Under the pieces are notes generated by a model. The model worked only from the letters and a program-made list of their open reading frames with translations, was not told where the DNA came from and did no database searches. A DNA stretch of 64,000 bases from Mansonella perstans (taxonomy: Eukaryota; Nematoda; Chromadorea; Rhabditida; Onchocercidae), in contig JBAMDO010000013.1 of the NCBI GenBank assembly GCA_037074765.1, forward strand, positions 364,903-428,902, written 5' to 3'. Positions 26,101-43,076 of this stretch are shown here, one piece after another. The position numbers and the translations under genes are program-made. The first letter of the stretch is position 1, and every line of letters begins with the position of its first letter.

Positions 26101-28938
26101 GCTAAACTTATTTCTCGATGTCACACTATTCAACACATTGCCCAAAGAAGACCGAAGTTGCAAAACTGTCTTATAATCATACAAGTAGCGAAGAAACTAA
26201 AAAAAAAACACACTTTCCAGAACGGGTAATCACCGTTAATCTGAAATTAAATTTTAGTACAATTTTTGTTCGCATCATTTTCTGATGCTCTAGTCCACAT
26301 AGTACCAGCAGAAACTTGCCTATTTATTGAAAATATCGTCGGCGTAGCCTCGTACAAATTCACAATTACCTTGCCCACACGAGTTGTCTTATCTGGATAC
26401 AATACCAATCTCACTTCCTCTTCCTCTTTAGACATGATTCCAAGCTAAATAATTTTCACCATAATGTATGAATAGAAAATATGGTCTCTTCAAGGTTTCC
26501 TAAAAGTATAAATGTAAAAAAAAAATTCAATCAAGTTCTCGAAATTTCATGAGAAACAATTGTAAATAAATTGAACAGTCCGACGACTTACGTTATAAGT
26601 TTTTTCGGGAAGGCAATACATTTTACATGTTCGCCACAGTTAGGTCATCATGGATTATAAGCAAGATATACATTTAAAAAACCTTGAAAAATACTTGAAT
26701 TATGCTCTAAACAATTTGAAACTGAGTGATACCAATTTCTGTATCCGTAAATTCCATTTTATCTTGAGAAATGAGAAAATACGACTAAGTTGGTCGTCGA
26801 CAGCTACTCTAATCCTAATTAAAGGATTCTGCCCACGCTGTTCCACAAAATAACGATCAGCTTCGGTTTTTGGCGTGAGACATAAAAAAATATGCGATGG
26901 TAATGGTGATGAACTGCAGCCTAGAAATATGTAAGATATATTCACGAGAAAAACTATAAACAGTGGGAATGTTTTATTCTCAGAATCAGTGAAACAGAAC
27001 TCAGCTCAAAAACTGAAACTCAATTGCAATTTCAAAGAAATCTGACTCCCTGATTTATTCCTCTATTTTCGTCTTTTAATAAGTTTTATTTAAATATTAA
27101 TGACCATAAAAAACTTCAATCAACATACTGGGGAAAAATTTTTGCAGAGAAGGACAAACTGGTGTACGTACCAATACTAGCTGCTTTTTCTTTCTTTTCT
27201 TCTCATAAGTTGATCTGTAAAGGAACAATTTAACTCATAAAATCTTTTATAATTCTAATATTCTTAATTTTTAAACAATATTTTATTTATTTTTAATGCT
27301 TAAAAAATTATAGAAAATCTTAATGTCATACAGAATGAGCAAAAACAGTCAAGGCAGTTGCAAGATCTTTTTCTGCTATAACTTATTAGAGGCATGAAAG
27401 TGCTGCATGAGTTATGTACACATGAGAATGTCAAGGCATGAGAATGAATTATGGAGATGAAATCCTGATGGAGAGAAAACTTCAATTACTAGAAATTTAA
27501 AAAATAAAATAAGGTATACTGACCCTTCCATGACAAGCTGTTGGAACTTAGTTTGATCAAATTTGCCACAAACTCTTCTTTTCCATTCAAATCCATTAAT
27601 CAAAATAAACAGCTCCTTAACATCTCGTGGTATACCTGCCATCAGAGCTGAAGTTTCCAAAATAAAGAAGTAAGTTCTATTATTATTTACTAACTGACTT
27701 GCCAAGTACAAGCACTTGCTTTATTGATCTGAATTTCTATCATTTCTAGCTTTTAGTACTGTGGAAAATATATCAGAGAAAAGTATGTGAAATGAAGTCT
27801 AGCATCTTTCACTACATCAAAGTTCTTTATCACGATGTTTGACAAAAGCAAAGCAAATAAAAATGAAGGAAAAACCAACTTTCATCAATGCGTGTTGAAG
27901 ATCTTAATAGTTTGAGCGAATTGAAATAGTAATTACGGACTTGATCCTTGTCCTTATTCAGTTTTCTTCGTGCCATTAATTTCGCCATTTGTTCGAAATC
28001 TTTTCCGTACTAGAAATTTGCAACATCTATCATAACTATTTAAATAACAGTTGGTCACCGTTTTAGAAGTACCTATGTTCTGGCAAAGTCAATTAATTTC
28101 TCCTGAATGCATGGATCAGCTTCCTTAGGCAAACCAAGTATCAATCAAATAAAACCGATCATTATCCAAATATCTAAGTCAAAAAAGTATCAATCAAATA
28201 AAACTGATCATTATCCAAATATCTAAGTTAAAAAAATAAAATTCACTCCAAGTGCTTCAACACGATCATAGTGATTCCAAAAACACCATGAGATGCTTCT
28301 AGTTGTTGGTTAACTATTCCGAATCGTTAAAAGCCTATTAAAAAAACAATTCTCCCTTGCATTCACACAAATTTATGAGTCGATTAAATCCGATATGAAC
28401 AGATAAAAGATACGTTACGCTCAACAATCCACAAAAAAACCCCAAACAAATGAAACTGCATGTGAACGAAAGATAATAAATGTCTTCTTACAAAACTACT
28501 AACCAGTTTAATACCCTCGAAAAATGCGTTGATTTCCGAGCTGTTCCATTGCTCCCATCGACGGGGAACTTTATTGATAGTATTAGTAATCGTAGGCACA
28601 GTTGCATTCGTTTCTAGACTATATTGTGGTGGAACATTAGAAGTAGGAGAATGAGTAATGATTGTCGTTGTAGCAACATTAGCATTAACAGTACTAGTAG
28701 ATATTTCAGGAAGAGCAAAGGAAGAAGTAGTGATTATCGAATCAGCAACAGCATCTCGAACAGCTATTAGAGTATCTCTTATTGTTGCTGTAACGCTGGT
28801 AGATGCTGCTGAAGTTTGTGAATTTAGAGTAAATGGTCGATAGATAATTCGTCGACGAGAAACTGCTGCAGTAGAGATGCCATCTCCTAGTTCTGATCTA
28901 GTCTCTTCGACTGCTTTTGATCCTGTTTGTACAGACAT
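23195..28938 (-). CDS. cramped/CRAMP1-like SANT-domain chromatin protein
   Basis: Homolog of Drosophila cramped and vertebrate CRAMP1, nuclear regulators of chromatin and transcription. Twelve in-frame exons: 28938-28504, 28009-27880, 27647-27524, 27214-27129, 26920-26733, 26444-26370, 26240-26214, 26196-26108, 25975-25750, 25561-25439, 24834-24568, 24289-23195, giving about 954 aa. After a Ser/Thr-rich N-terminus comes the SANT region, WEQWNSSEINAFFEGIKLYG then KDFEQMAKLM and KDKDQVRNYYFNSLK, the cramped signature. Next is the cramped-specific block ELFILINGFEWKRRVCGKFD and LPSHIFLCLTP...GQNPLIRIRV. An acidic patch (five Asp) sits in exon 9. Exon 12 alone encodes 365 residues of low-complexity tail with a repeated PVF motif. 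I chose the ATG at 28938 because TTGTAG, a plausible trans-splice acceptor, lies just upstream; an ATG-less frame continues to 28980. The 27-nt exon 7 is the least certain. Confidence 0.85.
28137..28234. repeat. recent 49-bp tandem duplication in intron 1 of the cramped-like gene
   Basis: Two adjacent copies of a 49-bp unit starting AGTATCAATCAAATAAAA, at 28137 and 28186, differing at only about two C/T positions. Intronic and probably neutral. Confidence 0.85.
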
Positions 28939-29948
28939 GTTTGCGCAGAGCGGAAATCTACAATGATGATCTCTCTTCAACGTTTCAATGTCACATTCAT
29001 TTCTTCTTCTGCCAAGCCATATAAAAATATTTCGTTAATAAGCGATGCAAATTTTTTAAAATACATTTAAAATTGACGAATGCAACAGTTGCAACATTAA
29101 TTTCAACTTTTGATCCATTCATCTAGCTGATTGTCGCTTGGAACCAAATTAAGTATTCGTTTTCAAAAAAAAACCAAAGAATTCTAGAAAAATCAATACA
29201 AGAAAATTTAAACACAGCAGTTTGTCAAATATTTTTGCAGATTACGTTAATAAAGTTGAAACTAGCAAAAATGACCACATAAGAAGTTAAAAGTATAAGA
29301 AACTCTACGTTGGGCAATAATAGATCATTGAGTGGTTTGATAAGAAATTGAAAACTTAACTATATTCACATAAATTCTTCACGAATTTTTTGAAACAAAA
29401 GTGGGAAAATTTCCCGTTCATCTTATTTAAACTACCATGTGGGAAAATTCCTCGATTTATCTTACCCAGACTCCCGGGAGAGAAAATTCCCCGACTCATC
29501 TTACTCAATCCACCCGGAATTCCTTAATTCCCCCTTTATAAACATCAAAACAACAAGGACAAAAATCTCTGTTAGAACCAATATTTCACAGACCACCAAA
29601 CTGTTACTATGTAAAATAGTGAAGTGGTTAGGACTTTGTTCAAAATTAGTACAATTGAAGGGATGATTGGAAGGCACGGTGTAGTTGGAGGGGAAGGGAA
29701 TAGTTCTGTTAATGCAAGATTCTGGGAATCTTAATTAGTATGATGAAGTAATTAGGAAGATTTAACAAGCAGCAAACGTGCAACCTGAAAATGGACACCA
29801 AATTTATTATTGTTCATATTCTATGGAAATTGCAACACTTTTCAGGTGGTTTCTGAATTGTGGTAAACTTTATATGTGCTAGAAAACCCTATATTATACT
29901 TTTCATTGCATCTTCTATTCAACTTTTTAAAATATCATTTAGAGAATA
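28939..29948. promoter_or_regulatory. divergent promoter region, cramped-like / DDX42
   Basis: One kilobase separates the two start codons on opposite strands, so it should carry both promoters. Near its middle (29401-29514) is a three-copy, period-38 repeat that is noticeably richer in G+C than its surroundings. No TATA box or known site could be assigned with confidence. The plus-strand frame at 29439-29666 runs through the repeat and is not thought to be coding. Confidence 0.45.
29401..29514. repeat. diverged three-copy 38-bp tandem repeat
   Basis: Units start at about 29401, 29439 and 29477. Each reads roughly GTGGGAAAATTCCC, then CG, then a CATCTTA core. The period is not a multiple of three, so it is not selected as protein. 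Confidence 0.75.
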
Positions 29949-36602
<6,654 letters not shown>

Positions 36603-37661
36603 CTTGTGAGGTTTAGTAATTATTCTTTATTGTATTTTGTACATTGATAATAAAAATATGGTTTTTTCCTTATTGTACAGAAGGTGGCAAAAAAATTTTG
36701 TAATAAGCACTCATTTATGATTCTGTAAAGTTTGGACTCTGAACAGTACAGTTATGCCCTGATTTTGGAGCTGGTCTTTTTGTTGCAATGTAAACATAAA
36801 ACATGTTTAAATAATTGCGATCAATTAGAAAAAATATTGTATAATCAAGATGCACTATTTCGAGCATACTTAGCACAAATACGTACGGATTTAAAAAATA
36901 GTGAATCTTATAATTTGGAAGAGGAATTCATATCTTTTTTTCTTTGTATGAATTTCTGAAACAGCTCCCTTCAATATTTGTTTTCGCTTTTTTTTGTATT
37001 GTTTAGGAAAATTTAAAAACATATCCAGCATGAGTTTACAATCTTGGCAAATAATATATTAGTGCAGGAATCTTAAATCAAATTAGTTTAATTGTTGTGA
37101 GCTCAACGTAAAAGGTCTGTTATGAAAAGTTCGGTTGACTTAAACGTTTTTTTTTTGCCACAGCGGAAGTCAGCAAAATGCGAAGTATTTTTTACAGGTA
37201 GTAATTAATGCACAAAATTAAGGTTGGGTCTTTTTTTTGAATTCCGTTTTTTACAAAGATTTATTTCATGAATCAGTAAAAAAAAAGTTCACGATGTGTA
37301 ATTCACAAGTAGATTAATATACGATTCTGGTAAAACAAGCTTAGGATATACTTCATTATATGAGGGAGATCAAATCTCAATTTTCTGGATTCCAAATTTT
37401 TAAATGAATGAGGTCCTCGGCTATTTCATGATTTATGCCTACCATTTCATATACTTTTGAAATGAATAAATAGATATCTAATTCTAATAAATGAAATAGA
37501 AATATTTTCTCAGTGGTGCAACGCATCGATTTAGAATTGCATTTTGAGTATCTAATAGCCTTAAAGCAATATAATTTCTTATTCGAAATATACAAAATAC
37601 AAAAGAGCTAAAGCGAAGGAGGAAGAAAAAGGACTGTTTTGGAATGATTTTATAAATTAAA
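36603..37661. other. tail-to-tail gap between DDX42 and the ABC-like gene
   Basis: About 1.06 kb between convergent stops, with several long T and A runs. A plus-strand frame (36732-36959) and a minus-strand frame (37377-37595) are open for about 70 codons, but neither has an ATG-led, spliced context I can defend. Confidence 0.5.
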
Positions 37662-40600
37662 TTAATACTTTAACCTAATACTTTTTGAAATAGAAGAAAT
37701 ACAACTTCTGCATGATTTATTGTCCATATAAGCAAATATTCGATGCACTGCTCGCCATGATTTACAAATTTTTTTGATAAGGTATGGTAATTGTACGACT
37801 TCTTGGCTTGCAGCGAACAGTGTAATTACACTCCTGGAAAATTCATCATTTTCAATGAGAATAACTTAGAAATGGATGAAAATTCATCAATGAGAATAAC
37901 TTAGAAATGGATGAATATTTGGAGAAAAGATTACATAAATGCCTGTGCCTGATTTTTGTATTCATGATAGCAGATAAATGCGGTCATTGCATAGCACACA
38001 GCTTTCAAAAAGAATCCGAATGTTTGCACAACTGAGAAATTTATTGCTCGAAACACAATGTGTTTAGGTAATTTCAGTAGTTTGAACTTTTCCTGAAAAG
38101 AAGGTCTGATTCATTTTGTCATCAGGCTTAATACAATTAAGGTGTATACAATGAGGTAAGCGTATCATTGTAAAGTCTGTAGCAGAAAAAATATGAGAAA
38201 CAGGTTATGCAAAACTCAGACTAACCTGTTGACCTGTATATTTGAAACAAGAAGTGAAAGCTTCGAATTCCAATTCGATTTGCACAAAAAGACACAAAGC
38301 AATAAAAATAAGCCCAAATAAGGCTATCTGCCAATAAACATCATTATAAGTGAAGTATGGATGGAAGCGAAAAAGAAAAGAGTTTCCACTAGGAAACAAC
38401 TGAAACTTACTTCCCAACTGTAAATGAAACCAAGTATGATATTTGTTATCAGTGATATTATCCGTGTCATCAGTTCTGACAAATGTGGGTGATAGAGCTA
38501 TAACATACAATATATAGTTGAAATCTTTACCATAACATAGTATCAGACACCAAAATAGTTAAGTATAGCAAGGTAAATTCGAGAAATACTATATCTTGCA
38601 GTATAGAATAGTCTAAAGCATCAATTGCTCATTGATGAATATGGTCACTTGTATACTTTTATTTATTTACTATTTATATTTAGATAAACAAAATTTATCC
38701 ATAAGTAATTTACTCATTTATATTTCTGTCAAAAGCATCTTACCGACTTTGCTTCAGATGTTAATGAAACATTTTCATCCACCAAAGTGTTAATTTTCGA
38801 TTTATTAAATGACTCCTTATCAATCATTTTCAACAAACAACGAGACAATATGACGTGAAATGACACAGCCATATGTTCCGATGGTACAGCTATCAATACA
38901 GTCTAAAAAAAAATTTCCCTTTTTTCTTAAATTAGTCTTAAGCCTAAATCTCTTTCAATGCAGGCTAATTAGATTTAAAAATATATGTAGATGAGAACCT
39001 ACATATTTTTTTTAAATCTCTTAAAAGAAAATACTGATTATTAGTTCAGTATAAGCATATATAACTAGTATTAGCGATACTGACTTATTCTGTATTTTGT
39101 TGTCTGCATAAAAATATCTTGAATATTTGGCACATTGATGAATTTATAGAATAAATATTTTCTCTTATCTTCATAAGAAAAACTCTCGCCTTTGCAACTT
39201 TTAATGTCACTTCGTTATCTTCTTAAATTATCTGAAGATACAATAAATGTTCGATAAAAGAAAATAAATAAATAAATGTTAACTGATAAAGTCCGTGATA
39301 TGAAAACAGTGGAACCAATAGCAGATAATTGTATAGCACAAAGAGTTAAGAAATGAATCTTTGAAGTGTCACTAAGCATTGCCGTAAAAATTTGTCCCAT
39401 AATTATATTATATGCTGCTCGTTCAAGTCCATGTATAATAAGCAGGATGAAACCAAAAAGCTAGAATGATGATTTCCTGATTTAGAGTTATTTTTTATAT
39501 TATTTCACAAATCAAAAATTTGCCTCTTATGTTCGATATTTATAGCATCGTAAATTTCAACAGTTAATTTTTTGTTTTTGATTTCTATGAAAGTGAACTA
39601 ATAATTTTAAATGTGTTATTTACGGTTAATTAGTGAATTTGTGTATGAATATAGTTCAATAGCCTTTCAAGTGACAATAGCCCAATACACTCAATGATCG
39701 TACACAGTAAATGCGTGAAGCTTGCAGACATAATTTACGATAAACTTACAAGAAACAACTTATGATTATGATAATTGCGCAAGACACTTCTGGTGCCACT
39801 TACGAACCGAATGATAGAATCCCCTCTAGCAGAAACGATTGGTTTATTGAATTCTGGGACCGCGGTGATTAATGTTACTGTTATTTCATCCACCGAACAA
39901 CGCTGATTGCAATATCGAGTTAACTTGAAAAAAAAACGAATTGCAGTAAAATGACTGAGGTAAGAAAAAAGCGGTCGTTCTTTTGATCAAGTGATAACAC
40001 CCAGAATTCATACCATAAATCGGTAATCAAATTGCTGAAGATTCCAAATATACAACGCTGCATCGACACCTTTATTGATGATACAATAATGTGTGGTGGC
40101 AGTTGAAATGCTATCTACAACCAGTGCCATTGATAATATTACAATAAATATATCGCCTTCCTTTATCATCGGATTCATGTCAAGAAGATAACCGCCATAA
40201 CTATAATTTCATGAGAATATAACTGAATCTGATAAGTCAGAAATTTACTGAGTAAAGATTCTTGAATCGTGAATTTTAAGAGGTTCGGGTCATGTTAGAA
40301 AAACGAGGAATAATTCACGAATATTATTGTTATATCAGTCAGTTTGACTTTTGCAATTATGTGAAATTGAAAAATTGCAAAGAAGAAAATGTGAGAAAAC
40401 TAACAGCATTCCACAACCGATAAATGTGAATATGGTGAAAGAAAAGATTCCGGAATGGGAGCTTTTCCAGACTTGATGTAGGATAGCGTATCGGGTATAA
40501 CTTCGTATTTTCGATGACAATTTCATCAAATGTTCGTCGTTTGCAATATTACCAAAACAATTTTTCTGTAGCAATAGATCTTTTTCCATTTGAACCGTTT

Positions 40601-42505
40601 GAGAAATTTTGCTGGATAAAATGATATCTGATTTTTTCGAAAGCTGCAAATTTAGAATAAAATGATCAGTCCAATATTGAAGTTTTAACAAATTTTTTGG
40701 ATTTGAAAAGTTTTCATTTAAGATGATATCTAAAGAAATTTTTTATGAATTCAATTTCTAATTATCCAAAAAAATTTTCAGCTTGCCCTTTTTGAAAGTA
40801 TGCTTAGTGTTATTGCCAATGGTAAAACACTCAGTGTAATCAATGATAGATAAACTTCATGATAATAACAAATAATTAAGGATGATATGATGATTGCAGC
40901 ACTTCGACATTGCATCCCGAATGTTTCCGATCCCTTTTGCAGCAGATCAACATTTCTGCAATTTCCCTTCGAAACTTTAAAAATTGAGTTATTGTGTGCT
41001 ACTGTAAATTATTGTTGCATTCTCTTTCGAAGGACATCGAATTTATGGGAGAATATTAATTTAATGTTCTTCGGTATCATTATCTGAGGAAAAGTTCCCC
41101 AGCAGTTGGGAACGGTCCAGTGAGAAATTTGCTTTCATTTTTCATTCGTAATTTGAAATGTTAATATTATTTAGTTATATCGGAAAAACAGTGAACTTAC
41201 TTAATTACTTTTGCAAGAATTTCTTCATTTAAATATTTATGCCTGTGCATCCCATCATAGCGTTGTTTCAAACGAATTCTAATTCTTTCTTTGAGAACTG
41301 TGGTTGATAAATGCTTAATTTAAGCTAGGGTTATTAAAGATGTAAACTGAGCGATAAATTTTCAAAGCTTCAATAGAAGTTCAATTCTAAATTATTACCT
41401 TAAGAAATAATTGCACAAACTAAACTGAAAGTAATTAGAACCATATAAGGTCAAAAATGACAGAAATAACAAATTGAAAAAGCATATTGCATTTCATCAA
41501 GAAATAAAATGATCTTTTAAAAAACTATTCATTTGAGGTCAGATTATCTAGGGTACGAAGACTTCCTCATTTCAGGACCCTGTTTATGGCATGCAGTCCA
41601 ACATATAGCCTTTCTGATCAAGAAATCTTGGCTATACAGTCTTTCTAACCTAAGTAAAGGCAAAATATTTAAGACTATTTTTTAATGAAATGAAACAAGA
41701 ATTACCATGCCAAAATGGGTAGTAACAGCTAAAACAATGACAAATACAAGGATAATTATTTGTTCAAAAATTTCCTTAAGAAATGATTCAGTTTTTAGCT
41801 CATTTGTCAGTAGAATATGCTTGATCCGGCCAAGGGATACTACCACAAATGAAACACTGCAACCGCCAAGTATCGCAAATAATAGACCAATAAAAAAAAT
41901 ATTTTTGCTTGATTTGGTGTCACAGATCTGAAAACTTAAAAAAATCACAGGTTGCCTAATTAACAGGCCTATTCAGGCACAATCTCCAAAGATGGACCTG
42001 TCGATGATATGTTCTTATTGAGAATTTACAACAATTGTTTTAAACTGTTTTACTATTCAAGATAATGCGAGGAATATTGATCAGTAATCTAAATAAATTT
42101 TCAATTAATTTCAAAGAGCTCTACTTTAAGTTTCTCATCTCAAAAATAGTATGCTCAAATTTCGTAAGAAAAAGAAAACGTGTAACATACCATTCCAAAA
42201 AATATTTTCTTCTTTAGAAACCATGATAGCGTCTTCCGCTTTTCGCTAAATTTTCATACTATTATAGATTTTCTGCTTCATCAAGTTTCTTAATTGAAAT
42301 TTATGGATTTAAAATATTATTGAAGAAAAATTAACCTTTCAAGATCTGTTGCAAAAATATCAGCGACAATTAATCTATTCTTACTAATTACATCTGCAAC
42401 GGTAACATTTCGCTTTTCATTCATTCTTGCTGTACTGCCAATCAATGCTTTTTGTTCAACGCTATGTAGATGATAACCGTATTGTTGTTGCCCATTCTGT
42501 GTCAT
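37662..42505 (-). CDS. P-glycoprotein-like membrane protein lacking both ATPase domains
   Basis: Fifteen exons keep frame throughout: 42505-42336, 42245-42191, 41927-41706, 41424-41399, 41278-41201, 40955-40787, 40643-40405, 40200-40014, 39923-39804, 39460-39284, 38902-38744, 38497-38411, 38399-38226, 38092-37935, 37833-37662, giving about 730 aa. The chain follows ABCB exporters segment by segment. TMD1 has NIFFIGLLFAILGGCSVSFV, SETFGMQCRS and an extracellular-loop-like YGGYLLDMNPMIKEGDIFIV. TMD2 has FGFILLIIHGLERAAYNIIM, NIILGFIYSWE and LPKHIVFRAINFSVVQTFGF. Where each nucleotide-binding domain should begin there is only a short linker (after TMD1: DEITVTLITAVPEFN) or the stop codon (after TMD2). 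No Walker A, Q-loop, LSGGQ signature or Walker B is present. One intron uses a GC donor. Function is unknown: an ATPase-less paralog, a subunit needing another partner, or a decaying gene. The small exon 41424-41399 is uncertain. Confidence 0.75.
37841..37913. repeat. intronic direct duplication in the ABC-like gene
   Basis: Two tandem copies of a roughly 35-bp unit, AATGAGAATAACTTAGAAAT plus flanks, immediately upstream (minus-strand sense) of the last exon's acceptor. Confidence 0.8.
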
Positions 42506-42650
42506 CTTCTTCTACTTCCTTGGTTGATAATCAATTTCGTTGAAACCGTTGACCGGATTTCTTTAAAATATTGCTGATTAAATTGCAATTAAAATTTTCA
42601 ATATTTTTTAGAATTCTATTAAGGAAATTAGTAATTTCATTTTAAAAATA
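42506..42650. promoter_or_regulatory. short shared promoter between divergent starts
   Basis: Only 145 bp separate the ATG of the ABC-like gene (42505, minus) from that of the putative small gene (42651, plus). If both are real, the promoter is bidirectional. No motif was identified. Confidence 0.3.
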
Positions 42651-43076
42651 ATGAACGAAAGTTTCCAGCCTTTTCATCGCATAGAAGTAAGTTATTTCAA
42701 TTAAATTTGCTTTACAGAGGAAAATATTGCTCCAACTCACAGCTGAATTTCATTTCTTTTGCAGATCTTTGAACTTATTGCAAAAAGGATCAGGACGGTG
42801 ATTTTTAACCAAGTTTATTTTGCAAGTGATTTCTCCATAGATTTCAAAATTGTATGAAGAATTTCAAGTAACTTTCTTATGATGTTTTCATTCTTAAATA
42901 TATGCCTTAAAAAGTTATATATCTACTTTTTATGTTCGAATATGAAGGAATTTTCATATTTTATTGATGAACTTTCAAAAAAAGAAATTGGCAAAATGAA
43001 TCAAATCATATCATTGTGCATCCAAAATATCGATACGTGTTTGAGATTTCAATCAGGCATTTTTCTTTTATGCTAA
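42651..43076 (+). CDS. putative small protein, unknown
   Basis: Three exons, 42651-42686, 42765-42851 and 42915-43076, would give about 94 aa in one frame. Exon 1 (MNESFQPFHRIE) ends at a strong GTAAGT donor. Exon 2 follows a TTTTGCAG acceptor and reads IFELIAKRIRTVIFNQVYF. Exon 3 reads LYIYFLCSN, then MKEFSYFIDELSKKEIG and a C-terminal half that looks helical. I recognise no family. The acceptor of exon 3 (TTAAAAAG) is weak, and the gene is very close to its divergent neighbour. It could be a genuine nematode-specific small gene or a fortuitous reading. Confidence 0.4.

Noticed and set aside
29439..29666. 75-codon plus-strand frame upstream of DDX42
   Set aside because: It has no ATG start and runs through a tandem repeat whose period is not a multiple of three.
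36732..36959. 75-codon plus-strand frame after DDX42
   Set aside because: The composition is protein-like, but there is no ATG, no convincing acceptor, and no in-frame continuation past its GTATGA donor.
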